In this document: piece after piece, positions 10,310 to 23,119 of the stretch
Layout: each line of letters starts with the position of its first letter
How positions within the stretch are numbered: the stretch's first letter is position 1
Assembly: GCA_022747635.1 (NCBI GenBank)
Contig: JAKTNV010000005.1
Coordinates: 40,362,738-40,426,737 of the forward strand
DNA from: Hetaerina americana
Lineage: Eukaryota > Arthropoda > Insecta > Odonata > Calopterygidae
Direction: 5' to 3'
DNA: 64,000 nucleotides
Notes under the pieces: generated by a model
What the model was told of the DNA's origin: nothing
Databases searched by the model: none
Seen by the model: only the letters and a program-made list of their open reading frames with translations
Position numbers and translations under genes: made by a program

Positions 10310-12600
10310 CAATCAAAAGTTTCATTAAAGGTTAATTCAGATAATTTTTCAGCCAAGAACGTGTATACGTACTCGTATGGTTATTGAGCTTCTACAGAAG
10401 AGTCAGTTCGATGATTATATTTAGCTTCTGTTAAACAGTAAATTTTTTCTGGAACGTTTTTCTGTCTTTTCAGTAGTGCAAATTTGATGAAAAATTCTTT
10501 TTTCCAACCACAAATATGCAATCTTGATTTTTCCTACATCATCTCTCATTTATTATTTTTATCCTCCTTCCGGTTGTTGTGGGAATATGGGAAGGAATTA
10601 TGAAAAACTGAAGTAGGCAATCATACAAAGCAAATGCTATTTGCGTTTCAATAAATGTCAAAAGTCCTGAGGGATGCTCAATATTTTTCATAAGCCGTCT
10701 AATAGGTGCCAAGCACGTGAAATTAACCTGTAGACCATAAAAATACCCATATTTACATCGATCTGAGAGTCACCTTATTTAAGCGTGGAAGGGAGATATA
10801 GGTATGAAGCGTTTTGTCAGAGGAAAAAATCTAACAATTACAGGTGAGAGAATATAAAAAGACATGTAGATAAATTATCTGTGGATGATACGAGTATAAA
10901 GCTCATAATACCCCTCATCTTCACCGAGCCTCGATTTTGTTATATGGATGCTTGGTAATTCACCTGTCGGATAACTTATCCTTGTCTTCATATGTCTCGG
11001 TTTTCATCCCTTTTATTATCTTTTTCATGAACCTCTCGCATCCTTCATTCCTTTTTCATTCTTCCCGTGGTGTTTTCCATCTATTTTTTGTCAGAGAGCC
11101 ATCGTGTTTTATATGGCCGATGAGCTAATTTTATCTTCTTCTCAATATCTGTCATTCCCTTCACAATAGAAACGAGATGAGTGAAGAATACTTACTGAGA
11201 AGTTCTTGGAACTTCTTCGTAAGTATCCACACTGTTTCTGTTATTACCTTATACTAATATGCCTCGTGCCTATTTCCATTCATTTTAACGCATTATTTTC
11301 CTGAACTTGGACTTAGTGAAGGTGAGGGCTAACCTTGTCTATCGAATCTAACTGCTTGATGATCGTTGTGATGGCTGTTAAAGTTAAGGAAACCGTTTTT
11401 CTATATGAACCTTGAAATACGCACCTATTATTACTACTGAAATAAAATTTCCTCAACTTCTTCTTGTGATTTCCGTAGAGGGCCTAGCGGTTCCTTTTAC
11501 GACATACATACTCGTACATATGGTTCAGAGGTTGGGTACTTCCAAACTCTAATGAGCCAGCATCAATCTACTGAATGCAGAACAGTAAACTATGCATTAG
11601 AGTTCTTTATCAGTTAAAATACTATTGATAGAAATGAGCTCGTACGGCTAGTAATATTGAATGAATGTAAAACTCCAATGGCAGTAAACAGTTTACCTTT
11701 CTAAACAAAGCACAAATTAAATTAGTTGGCTAGCGCCACAAGTCAAGAAGGGGTAAAAGGTAAAAAAGGAGAGGATAAGAAAGGTGAATACGAATACGCG
11801 TATTTCGGCCACAAAGTAGCCCTCTTCAGCGTACTGAAGGGTAATCGTCACGACAACACAAGTCGAAGTCTATTGCCTAAGGGTACGAGTAAGTTATATC
11901 CTATGTAGACATTAAGACCTTCCAGCCTTAGAAAACTTCACCCACCTGCATGGGTTCATAAAATGGAAGACATGAGGATCGTACACTATCAGCAGAATAT
12001 TGTCTTAAAGAAATACCTTGAACATCTCATATACCGGACAATTCTTTCGTTCTAAGCAATATAAGAATAAATAATAATTACTTTTTGAGTGAAAAGTGTG
12101 TGCGGCAATAATTAGTGATGAAACACGCTATAATTTCCAGCTTCAGGTATTTCATACAGGGGTTCTGGAGAGCTCAAATATTTAGATTAGAGTATGACGA
12201 AAGCATGGCCATTAAAGAAGCAAATGTCAATAGCAGTATTCATCGCATGACTAAAACGCATTTCTTTAAATTCCTTCAAACCTAGAAAATCGATCTAACA
12301 ACTTTAGAAACCAAATTGATTGTCCTAACCAAGTTAGACGACCAGATGCTCGCCGGAGGGATCTCTTTAGGAGCGTCATTATCCTATGGAAAGATTCTTA
12401 ATGGGAAATATCATTGACTGCCTCCTCATGGTGATCAAATCAAAATGAAGCTTCTGATTCATCAATACGCACTAGAAATGATAACGCTACCGAGAATGAA
12501 AATACTAACCTTAAAGTGTGTCGTCTCTTCCCCTAAACTGTTAAAGTCCCATCTTCTACGTCACGGTTAATGGCCATACATGGGGAGTAACGCCTTGATA
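10310..12600. other. AT-rich stretch without supported genes
   Basis: The only ORFs are of about 60 codons, with no motif. I see nothing else. Confidence 0.5.
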
Positions 12601-12639
12601 TGGTCACTAACAGGTGATAATAATGGGTATGAAAGATCG

Positions 12640-13080
12640 CCATCTTTATGCCTTCATCTCTCCACGATGGGGGAATGGTGCATTCATCCTACCGAGGCGG
12701 AGGGGAGAGATAAGTGCGAATATTTGCCTCCCCCCTCCGTGCATTACACGACCGAGCAATTTGATCCGAAGGAGGTTCCCAACTCCCAGCTCACTCACTC
12801 ATTCTCCTCGCGAGAGGCGAATGGCACACGGCGCGGCGTGCGTGGCATCTCACTTTGGGACGCGGCGGGACGCGTGACAAGAGCGATCTCAATCATCCAT
12901 GCCCAACAAACCCCTCTTCACGGCTTTCACGGGGGAAACCGTCACGAAAAGTCTTCGACGCAGAGGAGCCGTCCAAATAGCTCAATTCTTTCAGAAAAGA
13001 GAGAATTGGTCGTTTTCTTGAAAGCTTCAACGCCACTTAGAAAAAATTACCTGGACGAAGAATTCCGATGAATTCCACTG
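12640..13080. other. GC-rich block with an unrecognised 163-codon ORF
   Basis: Composition rises to GC-rich with many CpG. An ORF runs 12580-13071 on the plus strand. Its product has no recognisable domain, signal peptide or membrane segment, and an overlapping frame (12614-12877) is also open, which argues that composition keeps the frames open. It could be a regulatory island or part of an untranslated exon. I would not annotate a protein. Confidence 0.35.
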
Positions 13081-13099
13081 ATCGAGGCGATCCTTAGCG

Positions 13100-14985
13100 T
13101 CGTGCCTCGGTGCGACAGCACCCGAATCGTTTTCTTTTTCTGTCGCCTGCGTTAACTTTTCATGTTTGTAGAGAGATGCGCATCTATTGACTGGCTTCGT
13201 TAGCTCTCACCATTAGCCGCGTTATTTCATGTTCCTACATATAGTAGTGTGGCGTTTATGAAATGTCACGGTAAGTAAATCTCTTCGAGATGAAAAAATA
13301 TCTGTGGTCAAAAGAATGTCCTCTACTGAGCCCAGATACGGGGAACAAGCTCCAATTTAAACATCACCAATCGTTGACAATCCACAAATACCGTAATTCA
13401 GTGTTACGTGGTGAACTTCGAAGGAATCGAGGTGGATGTGGTAAGCTGGTAAGGTGTTATGATTGGAGTCCGCGGTTGTCCCTGGCGAGGACTCAATATC
13501 CCTCCACACAGTAGTGGTGCATGTGCTCCTGGGTGAGATGGATAAACGAACCTTTAAACTTTCCTCAATACACACCACGTAATTCTGTGAGTGATAGCTA
13601 ATTGATTACGATTGGCAGTTTACAAATTTACGGCCATTAAAGCTTATTCCCCATATTTGAACTTTCTATTAATTACGACCGCAGCAGCTCAATTCCCTAT
13701 AGTAAAAGAACATTCACTTTTGGACTGCTCACATTTTATGAAGCGCATGAAGAGTAGTATATAAAAATGTTTTTCGGTACTTATTTCGATGTGAAGGTCA
13801 GCCCATTCCCGAAATAAGATACTCCTCTACGTACCCTATTCACATCTACATCGTCTCGATACATTTCTTTTAAAGATTATGAGTGAATACTTAAAGTGAA
13901 ATATAATGCGCATCATTTTAAATCTTAGCAATGCATTTACATCTTATCGTTTGGTAGATCGATATCGTAATAAATGTCGCGTGAACAACGCGCAAAATTC
14001 CAATGTCGCAGGGTAACGCGTTGTTGAAACATGCAATTCTTCGTAAATTTACAAGCGCACAATATCAAGTATTCATTCCGTTGAGCGGAGAAAATAAAGA
14101 TAAACTTGATTCTTTCCTAGTTCTCGCCCGGAAAGGTAAAGGCCCACGGCCCTTTCCTGATCAGGTGGTTTTTTCCAAGGTTTAAAAAAGTCCCCACGGA
14201 AACATGTTTGCGCGTGGATAACCAACACTGTTTTATGAAGCCGAGATGCACGGGTCTCCGAAGTTCTTCCCTTCAGACAACCTTATAAACATCTACTCAA
14301 AACCCCTGCGTCGTTTCTCGTGGGGTGGGCACTTCAACACAGCTGGGGAGTAACTGTGTCGCATTCCACTCGACGACAGTGCAGAGCACGTTTTGACTCG
14401 AAAGGGAGTTCGTTACTTGTCGAAGAAGAAGCAGGGTTAAGGAAGGCTCACCATCTCGCCTGCTCTCTCACTCTTTCGCCCCCTTCTCTTCGCCCTAGTC
14501 AGTCAATCGCCCACGCGGTGGGCAGCGAGGGTTGTGGAGACGCGGGAAGTGATTCGTCCTGAAATTCCGACGACGCTTTCCACACGTGCCAACATACTAC
14601 ATGGATCGGCACTCGGGCAGTCGCGCGCTCCAACGCAGACAAATCGCTCAATTAGACATTCTAATGTCTTCTTCCTTGTGTCAAGAATGTCGGAATAGAA
14701 AACCTTGTCACAACGGTCTTCGTCGCGAGTTAACTATGCTTATGCCAATGAATTAATACCGTCATCAATAGTCATCTATCCTAGACAGTAGGAAAGGTAC
14801 GGCTGTGAAACAGGGAGGATTCGTACAATTTCTGCAACCGATTTTTACAATTCTTTATTTTTCATTCTTACTTTTTAATGTTTTATTGTTCTAATATTTC
14901 AGCTACTTACGAAGTGTTTCAGAAAAAAGGTGGGAACAGTGGTAATTACACCAGAAGGATTGCGTTGGGTAATAAAGTATTTACA
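13100..14985. other. stretch without supported genes
   Basis: It is mostly AT-rich, with a more GC-rich patch at about 14320-14640. ORFs of 60-80 codons carry no recognisable motif. Confidence 0.45.
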
Positions 14986-14989
14986 AAGA

Positions 14990-15370
14990 AGTTGAAGTCA
15001 CCTTAAGTAAAGATGTAATAAAAGGCTAGTGCAAAATGTAATAGAAAGCAAGGTTTTGTATGCCTCAGAAAATCGGTTGTTAAGGTAAGGGCGTAAGAGT
15101 ATATTGGAGGATTTGGGTGTGGAGAAGAATGGAGAAAATAAAATGGATGGATGAGAAAAAAACGATGAAGTTCTAGGCATGGTAGGGAAAGAGAGACGGC
15201 TGCCGAGAGAAATTCGAAGAAAGTACGATAAGTAAATGGAGTTACTGGGAGGCAATGGGATGATAAAAGTGGTAATAGGCGGGAGAACACTAAGGAAACG
15301 AGGCAGAGGGGGGCAAAGAATAGGCAAGGCAATAGTAAGGAATCAAGGAACGCAGAAAGTATCTAGGAGT
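14990..15370 (+). mobile_element. LINE family 1 relic, ORF2 3' part (plus strand)
   Basis: The plus strand aligns with the coding strand of the longer copy at 20.6-21.0 kb. It shows AGAATGGAGAAAATAAAATG, then the VLGMVG segment and a degenerate VIGGRTLRKRGRGGQR in the position of the family's VIEGRMLGKRGKGRNR. Stops and frameshifts break the frame repeatedly. This is the only copy of the family in plus orientation here. The 109-codon minus ORFs across it are antisense readings. Confidence 0.7.
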
Positions 15371-15610
15371 TACATGAGAACTGTTCTATAAACTACTGTC
15401 ACATTTTTAATAACATACTTTTGTTCATCCCGTAAATTGTGATGGTCCTTCTCAAAGTAGTCCCCATTGGAAGGAATGCACCTGTCCCGTCTTTTTCCTA
15501 TCCTTCAAATCCCTTCCCTTCAAAATCGTATCGGAAACCTTCACCACCGCTTCTGATGATCAAAAACCCTCTCAAAGGCGTTTCTTCACATGAAGGACCA
15601 GGAAAAAAGC

Positions 15611-15635
15611 CATGCGTAGGTAGGTCCTACGCATG
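15611..15635. repeat. short inverted repeat
   Basis: CATGCGTAGG and CCTACGCATG form a perfect 10-bp stem with a 5-nt loop. No T-run or other context gives it a role. Confidence 0.6.
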
Positions 15636-15639
15636 TGCC

Positions 15640-16370
15640 CATAAAAAAATTACCCTTACCCGGTCCCCTCGGCTAAAAATCTATATTACCATCATAACGT
15701 AAATCCAAAGTTCGAAGATGAACATGCAACTCTTTCTTACTCGGATTAGTTATCCGCAAGTACATATATACACACACTCAGGTTTTACGGAGATTTTCCT
15801 CCTACGGTAGGAGACCCATCAATCGAACTATTATACGATAAAAATGGGCAAAACACACGCAGCGCATAAACTCCCCCACTCGGTTTCGCGTGGAATGTTT
15901 TCTCTCATTTATTTAATAAGATTTATGATTAATTATGCGGTATACTACAAGAAAATATCTCCTCAGGTAATCGGGGATAAGTTTCCACTCATCGAGCGGA
16001 GGTGAGAACCGTATACGTCGGAAACTATTACCTCCCTATTGTGATCCAATAGGTACGGTTGGAATTCAAAATGTTGTCAGATGGTGAAGAAAATTTATCA
16101 CAAAAACCGCGAGCGAATAGTTCAGAGTTTAACCTCCGAGGTAAAAAAAGCACAATAAACCTAATTAGTTGCTCTAGATGAAAACCTTATTGGGAATGGA
16201 AAGTAAAAAAAAGTGTATGAAATCAATTGACATTTCAATTTGAATTGGCAGGATTCTGCCAAATAGCTGAAAGTGAAATCTTAGCGAAATCCTTTCAAGC
16301 CCGTGGAATTGTTCTCTTTGGTGCAGCAGCATTGACAAACGAGTGTGCAGCATTGCGAAACTTTTTCAAA
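15640..16370. other. AT-rich stretch without supported genes
   Basis: I see nothing recognisable in this stretch. Confidence 0.5.
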
Positions 16371-16380
16371 AAATACAAAT

Positions 16381-16460
16381 GCCGGGCTCACCGCTGGCAA
16401 GGTAACAGTATCACATGCAACCCGGAAGCCATGGGTTCGAATTACAGATAGTAGGTTTAT
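16381..16460 (+). repeat. tRNA-derived SINE-like head
   Basis: A box-A-like CTGGCAAGGTAA (about 16393-16404) and a box-B-like GGTTCGAATTA (16434-16444) are spaced as in a tRNA. The intervening stems do not fold as a full tRNA, so this is a SINE head or tRNA relic and not a tRNA gene. The element's other end is not defined. Confidence 0.45.
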
Positions 16461-16464
16461 TCCA

Positions 16465-19400
16465 ACCACGTAATGGAGATCACCTTTTAATATTTTAGCA
16501 GAGCCTAAAATTGTATTCAAACTGGGAAACCCAAGTGCATTAAAGATAAAAGTATTTTTGAGTGAGTAACTTGGTGCTTTCCCGGAAAATGATGCGTAAG
16601 TCTTCACGGGTGTTTCACTAAGAGGACGAGCTTTCTGCTGCCGACGAGACGCTTCAATGGATGCATTCACTATCGCCCTCTGGGCGTTGAGAGCAAGGTG
16701 CGACGAGTCTCCTCCCCATCAAGGTGCATGGTGAAGAATTTGATATTTTCCCGCCGTTAAGATTCGTCTGTTGACTTGACAAGGCGGACTTCCATTATTT
16801 GAACGGCGCCTCTCCAGGAAAATAAGCTTGCTGGAAGCAACCTCTCACCTGCGTCTCCCCCCTCCAGGGAGACCATCCACTAATCCTGGGATTGGTCCAA
16901 CGTAGTTCCTCTCGAATCGATTTCTCTAACCGCTAATAACCTTTTCATGTATCCATATTTCTTCAATTTAACGTCTCCCATAAAGTATTTGATACACCTC
17001 ATTCGGAGTCCTCGTATTTGTTTCTTCCCATTCACTTTTGATTCCGATGTATGCCCGATGAGTTAATCCCTTCTTTCCGCCGATTCCCCTCCTTCCGAGT
17101 GCCTCGACCGCCTGTGCTCTAGAGCAGAAAATCAGCGAACGAATCATCGCGCCACCAGGGGCGAGGGGAACGATGACAATCTGTGGAATTAGCTTTGGTG
17201 ACTTACAGTGTTGTCTTTGTAGGTAGATAGTTTAAACATTTATCACACTGAAACAAAGCGAGCTCACGCATTCCACAGGTTACTGTCAGCATTAATAATA
17301 TGTCAATGCTTTCATTTGGTTTTGCCTTAGTTTGAGTGACTTCAAAAATATCTTCTCATAGCAGAGAGGGCAATAACAAAAATACCATTATTTTGGAAAT
17401 GCAATCGTCAAAAATTGGAAGAATAACACAACATATCTCTACATATTTCTCCGGCCAGGAAAACTCCGAGCGTGTCAAAATAAGTCAAATTAAATTCGGA
17501 ATTGATGTTCTTTACCAGACTTTTCTAGGTCTTTCCTGTGAAGCTAAAATAAAAAGCAGACCAAATCATACCGTCACAGGCTGTACTTTTCGGGGTAACT
17601 TTCTATATTGGAAAGGAACAGGAAGAATCAATTGCACTCCAAGCCGGAGTCATAAAAAGAAAATATTAGTGGATAATGAACCGTGTATATTTCTGTTCCT
17701 TTTCCAAAATTATACCAATCATTTGATTCAGCAAGCACAGGACTCTATTCCACAAGGATTTTCTCATGGTATTTCACGGAAACTTTAAAATAAATAAGTG
17801 CTTTTTGATAGTCTCTGAGCTGTCGATTTATTGATCAGTCCCTAACGAGTCCTATATTTCTTTGAAACGTAGCATCACGCATCAAAATCGACTATGAGAT
17901 ACTCGTTAAAATTCATTTGCAAATTATTTGTAGCGTAATGGCGCCTAATGCAATCCTTTGATTCCCCGACTTAAATCGCAAACAATCGATACCGCTACTG
18001 CCCTCAAGCACGTCTCAAGTTCTTTTCTCCGAGATAGGGGCTCTTAGTCTTAAGAGAGTAATAAACAAAGAAGCCGTCATTTTACTGAATGGATCCCCTT
18101 GTTCGATAGTTCTCAAGGTCTTCTGCGTCCAATCTAGTCACTGCAAAGATCTTTATTCATAGAGATTAGACGAACAATATCCCATTTACCAAGAGAACTG
18201 ACATTGCTTTTACTATCCGACCAGTTAATTTGGGGGTGGGGAGGAAAGGTGAAACGTCATACCCATGAGCATGCTGTCTCTGAGAGTTGAGTTCCCTCAC
18301 TTGAGGTAAAATTTACCCAACTCATAATGCGTAAAGAAAAACCTTTGTTTTCCGTCCCTTACTAAGTTGAGCACGGGCAATAAATGTGTCTTTAACTGCG
18401 ATACATCAAAGAAACCGATTCACTCCGTAGGATGCTAAATATCTCCTAGTTACACCTCTTTAAGGAGGCCTTCACGTCGTCGTACTTGACATTCCACGAC
18501 CTTCATTGAGAAACCCATAACTACCAAGTCTCCTGGCGCCTCCAATACGGCAATATTAAATTCTGACAACATTCACATCTCAAGTGGCATTTTTTTTTAT
18601 TAAGGACTTGAGAAAAATAATATATCCACCAACTTCACAGAAGTTCATCTCTTACCGTCTACGGTTATCTTACCTCCATTATTACAATTGTTTTAAATTC
18701 GTCTTACTCTGATTCATATACTTAATTACCAGTAGCCAAGGTCATTGCAGAGAGAGGCAAATGACGGTAGAGAACAACATAAAAGGGGAGAATTGATAAA
18801 ATGAGAGGAGGATGAGTAGATGTTATTGAAATATACGGAAATATTAGTGCCAAGGGGCAAAGTAGGATTAAAGGAAAAGGTTCCTTCAATGCGCATAGTT
18901 GATGTATTATATAATAATGAAAAATAATATTATAAGGAAATGAGAAAATAGCGACAGACCTACCGGGAGCCTGCTCATTACGCGTACACATACCTACTTT
19001 CAGTTTTCCGTCTTCATTTTGCGCAGTAAAGCACCAAATAACAAAGATGAAAACTCCTGCAATTTTCCACTTAATAAGTGTTTTTATCTGTTATTATGTA
19101 ACAGTTTCAACACATCACACCTCAATCTGTAATTTATATTAAAACACCAAAACTAAAGGTCGATTTATGCGGAAAAGCATAGGATTGCAAATACGAACGC
19201 CTGAAAAATCATCAAATTAACGAACTTGTAGTAAAATTTAAAATGCGACGGGTGAATTGAACATAATTGGTTATCATCGGAATTCTTTTAAGAAAAAGAT
19301 CCATGATGCCTTTCCTTACCATTTGTTACAGATGAAAATCACCATAATTTTCAAATCTATTCGAATTTAGTGCAAATTTCTTTGCGGACCAAGCATTTGA

Positions 19401-20480
19401 TTCACTAGAGCGATCTAAAATTTCTTTGTAACCTGAAAATTTATCAATTACCCTCAAATAACTTACGCTAACGTAAAGTATGATTAGCAAATTTTTGGTT
19501 GACGTCCTGTAATTTAACTTTATGACGAAACAATCCGTAGGAGTGAATCATTATCCATTTTTAAGCTTCAAAATGGATCATATTTCTTACAGAATTATTT
19601 GCAGTGGGCAAAAAGGTATCGCCACCGCACGGATTACAGCAACAAATTCTCGTCATCCGTCGTTTTGCCTCGGGAAAAAGTGCACTGCGTGAGTGGAGAA
19701 GTACGGAGTCACCCCATACTGTGTTTTTGCCTCTAACCGTTATACGCATTACATGACTGTCCATCTCCCATCAAACCCCCCAGCTTCTCTCAAGGAAACT
19801 GAAGTACTCAATAATGGAAGGCCTCTGTCAATACATTTTTCAGTAATCACTCGTGCCTTCACCGGGTCAAATGCCACCCATCACCTTAATTGATTTTATA
19901 CTAATGGGCGATGGAAAGGGAAAGTGGTATTCTCATATGAGCCCAACAGAAATTAATTCATAATGTCTCTTGTTAATCCCCTGATTTAGGTTACCGGGGT
20001 AACGCCAGCGAAATGCTGTGGTACGATCTGAAAACGTTGCATCGCTTTGAAATAGATGTTGTGCAGAGCCAAATTTGGCTATTTTCCATTAAAATGGTTA
20101 AGACTTGTCCAAAGATAAGTAACGTATTCCTTTTAAGTTATAGCTAGCTCCCTGAAACCTCATGATTTAGTTCCTATGAAGAGATTTTAAAATACTTTTC
20201 GTATGTTTAGAACTAGGACTTACAGCTTATTTGTTCGGGCTAGGGGGAGATTATCGATATATGGAGAAAATGATATATCTATAAGTTATATGATCCAAGG
20301 GAGAATTATAAACGGGGAGTTCAACATCATGTACTTGATAATCATCAACAAGGTGGTCGGGTCACCGAAATATTCATAAACCAAAATTGTGTTCCTTTAT
20401 TCAGGGTTTCTAAGTTTTATATATCATCTCCATCCTTGAGACTGACCTTATATTCTCTTTTGTGAGTATTTTTTTCCTCT
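16465..20480. other. long stretch without supported genes
   Basis: ORFs reach 150 codons (17336-17788, plus) without a recognisable domain, and the frame there has AT-rich codons and a lysine/serine/isoleucine composition typical of chance ORFs. A possible short exon at 19605-19688 is described separately. A modestly GC-rich patch lies at 16750-16880. Confidence 0.45.
19605..19688 (+). other. possible short internal exon (speculative)
   Basis: The 84-nt segment is preceded by a pyrimidine-rich stretch ending in TTTGCAG and followed by a strong donor-like GTGAGT at 19689. Its length is a multiple of three. All three frames are open, so the sequence alone does not pick a reading, and none of the translations is recognised. 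It may be a chance pairing of splice-like signals. Confidence 0.15.
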
Positions 20481-20552
20481 CACTTTCTATATATAAATAA
20501 ATAAATATATATAAATAGACACATGTGTGTGTATATATTATTATTATTATTT
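20481..20552. repeat. TA/ATT microsatellite at LINE 3' end
   Basis: A compound simple repeat of TATA, AAAT and TGTG ends in ATTATTATTATT directly against the LINE terminus at 20553. The ATT units match the tail found at the other two copies of the family (727-740 and 26545-26562). Confidence 0.75.
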
Positions 20553-22030
20553 GGTAATCTACCGGTTAAGGTAGGTTTTTGGATGGACACAGCTAATAAA
20601 TAAAACATTTTGTGACTCCTAACAAAACACAAGATCCAGCAACCTACTCTATATCAGGTCCCTCTTCATTTCTGAGTACTTTCTTCCTCCCTTCATCCCG
20701 TCCAATATCCCTATCCTGTTCCTTCCCTTTCCTCGTTTGCCTCACATTCTCCCCGCTATCACAGTCTGAAACATCCCACTGCCGGCCAATACCCCCTTCA
20801 TCCACTTTTCCTGCCTCCATAGGATTTCTCCCAACAAACCCCTCTATTCGCCCACCTTACCAAGTACTTCCTCATTTGTTTTCTTCTCTGTCCATTTCAC
20901 CTTCTCCATTCTTCCCCACATCCACATTTCAAAAGCCTCCAGTCTACGTCTATCCTCCTGCTTCAATGTCCACGCTTCCGCGCCGTACATAGCTACGTTC
21001 CATATCAAAGTTTTTACGAGTCTTTTCTTAACATCCTTACTCAACGTCCCTCTCATCAACTCCGTCCTCCTCGTAAAAGCCTCTTTGCCTAGCTCCTCCT
21101 TACGTCCCTACTACTAATTCTTCTCCTTACGTCCCTACTACTTTGACCGTGTTGGTCCAAAACACTACCGAGATACGTAAACTGTTCTACCTGCTCTAGT
21201 TTTTGCCCTTCTATTTTAATGTTTAGCTTAGCCTTTTTCTTTCTAGAAAAACGCATAACCTTTGTTTTATTAATATTGATTCTCATCCCATACCTGTCGC
21301 ACTGAATTTCCAATTCACTAAGCAATGCTTGCAGCCCCTTGGCTGACTGACAAACTAAAGCTTGATCATCAGCGAACCTAACTAATTTTACGAATTCCCC
21401 ACCCACTTTCATTCCTACTTCCAGTTCTTCCCATGCCTCTTTAATCATTTCCTCTACATACAGGTTGAACAGCAACGGTGATAATGGGCAACCCTGCCTT
21501 ACACCCCTTCCTAACACTGCCCATCCTGACTCCCCGTTTCCCACCCGCACCTGAGCAGTCTGAGACATGTACAGGTTGCGGATTAGCCTCCTTTCCCTCC
21601 AATCTATTCCTATTTTCTGCACTTTACTCATTAGTTTTCCCCAATTCACTCTATTAAACGCTTTTTCGAAATATACGAAACAGGCAAATACCTCCTGGTT
21701 GTATTCTATATTCCTCTCGATTAATAATCTCATTACTGCAATGGCATCACGCGTCCCTCTCCCCTTCCTAAACCCAAACTCATCATCCCCTAAGTAATCA
21801 TTTGCCCTACTCTCTATCCTTTTGTTTATGATCCTGAGAACCACTTTATCTGCGTTGGATATCAAAATTATTGTCCTGTAGTCCTCACATGATGTAGCCT
21901 TTACCTTTTTCGGAATAGGAACTAAAACTAATGTCACAAAGTCTTCCGGCCAGATTCCTCCCTCATAGATACTACGAATCAGCCCATATAGCCTCTTTTC
22001 CCACATTTGCCTGATAGAGTACATACTAAA
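20553..22030 (-). mobile_element. LINE family 1, longest copy (5'-truncated)
   Basis: This non-LTR retrotransposon is read on the minus strand from about 22030 to 20553. It contains most of a reverse-transcriptase domain (21089-22010), a post-RT segment in another frame (20844-21059) and the C-terminal tail seen in copy a. The end is GGTAGATTACC on the coding strand, followed by an AAT-type short repeat. Homology with the 51.9-52.3 kb copy runs across the RT and stops near 22015, so the 5' truncation point is close to there. The clade is not settled from sequence alone. The FRKGRGTRDAI and GRGVRQGCPLSPLLFN blocks are typical of arthropod LINE reverse transcriptases. Confidence 0.88.
20620..21086 (-). 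pseudogene. LINE family 1 post-RT segment, out of frame
   Basis: Downstream of the RT stop the family continues as ELMRGTLSKDVKKRLVKTLI and a tryptophan/tyrosine-rich stretch (WNVAMYGAEAWTLKQEDRRR), then the VIAGRM...GKRGKGRNRIG tail with stops near 20748 and 20640. This is the C-terminal region of the same polyprotein, separated by a frameshift. It has no independent role. Confidence 0.75.
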
Positions 22031-22096
22031 AAATAAGTAAGAATGCTGCAATCTTCTTCGTCCCGCTACCTCCATGACTACCAATCCCAAACCCAA
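21089..22096 (-). pseudogene. LINE reverse transcriptase remnant (335 codons)
   Basis: This frame would copy LINE RNA into DNA if intact. Visible RVT_1 blocks are DYRTIILIS (residues 72-80), GFRKGRGTRDAI (108-119), motif A FVYFEKAFNRV (140-150), GRGVRQGCPLSPLLFNLY (196-213) and motif C FADD (241-244). In motif A the catalytic aspartate position (expected F-x-D) is tyrosine, Y142, codon TAT at 21673-21671, consistent with a single GAT-to-TAT change. FDRV is also changed to FNRV. Near the end a 27-bp in-frame tandem duplication (unit SSRDVRRRI) is followed by a stop, and the family's next segment continues in another frame. The first ~30 residues do not match the family and are probably flanking sequence. 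The copy is inactive. Confidence 0.85.
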
Positions 22097-22109
22097 GATT
22101 CATTTCTTT

Positions 22110-22330
22110 GCCACCAGTACTTCAAAGTGATTAATTACAGAACAGATAGATTTTAGATGCCATTTTTCCCACGAACGATATGGGATCAGAATAACGGTTT
22201 CCGACCGCGCTAAGAGGGAAAGGTATTTTGGGTCAAGGGTAGTCTGGTGTGTAATCACCCTGTGCCACGTGCCCTAGAGATAGCTTGCAGCGTCATATGC
22301 TAATCTAAAAAAAATAGTTTTCTGACTAAT
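22110..22330 (+). mobile_element. CR1/L2-like LINE (family 2), 3' fragment
   Basis: The plus strand matches the 3' end of the family-2 LINE at 44060-44200. Both have the NYRTDRF/CRTYRFKM-type start, the RTI.D.NN segment and a shared CTGGTGTGTA..TCACC motif. Several stops break it. The fragment abuts the 5' end of the minus-strand family-1 LINE, so family 1 may have inserted into or beside it. Confidence 0.65.
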
Positions 22331-23115
22331 TTACTTTTTAACTCCCTCTTACTAATTCTTACTCCCATCTCCGTGTTTACGTTCTTTCATTTTCTTCTTT
22401 CATATATCCTGTCAGACATTTATCCCGTGACGCATGAATTACAGATTCTCTTATTCTCTACCTTTCCTCTTGTTCCCTTAGCTGATCTTTCTACAACGTT
22501 CTTTAGCTGTACCAACTTTCCAAAGATATTCAGCGTATAGACTAGGATTACCACTAAATTGGTCGGATCAGTAATACTTACCCTACCAAGAGAATTCCAT
22601 CTATTCTTTATTCGCAGCTCTACTCCCCAGTAGCCTGTTCAAACTACGGCCACTCCACGTTGGTTCTTCCCCTCACTATATAATACTCCAGTCATACAAC
22701 TACAGTATTCTTCGCTGACTCTACACATAACCTCATACAGACCTAATATATATATATATATATATACCATTTTCCCTCCATTCCTCATTTATAAGTTTTC
22801 TTAGCTTCCCTGCCATCACCATCGTTTTAAGGTACCCGGTGCCTCTCCTTACTGTATGGTCCTCTTCTGGGCATTCTGTCCCATTGCTCTCAGCTCAGTT
22901 GTGCAAGGATTCCACTAGTGTGATGACGACCACGTAGGCCTTAACTCCACCATTACCAGGAACGACAATCGACCCAATGGGCCTGGATTCATTATCTCTT
23001 TGTTACCGACCATATTTATCATTGGAAATTCACGTATGATTGAGGTGGTTTCCCGTAGCCTTTCTCAACAGTCTTTATATGATGACATCATCACTGAATT
23101 GGCCGTCTCACTGGG
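22331..23115. other. stretch without supported genes between LINE fragments
   Basis: It contains a TA run at about 22745-22767 and pyrimidine-rich sequence. It may be decayed LINE or SINE DNA, but no family is recognised. Confidence 0.4.
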
Positions 23116-23119
23116 CCCA

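Noticed and set aside
12580..13071. 163-codon plus-strand ORF in a GC-rich block
   Set aside because: No domain or homologue recognised, and a second frame is also open. Kept only as a GC-rich block.
17336..17788. 150-codon plus-strand ORF
   Set aside because: AT-type codons, no domain, no repeat partner. Consistent with chance.
20612..20992. 126-codon plus-strand ORF
   Set aside because: Antisense reading of LINE family 1, paralogous to the ORF at 799.
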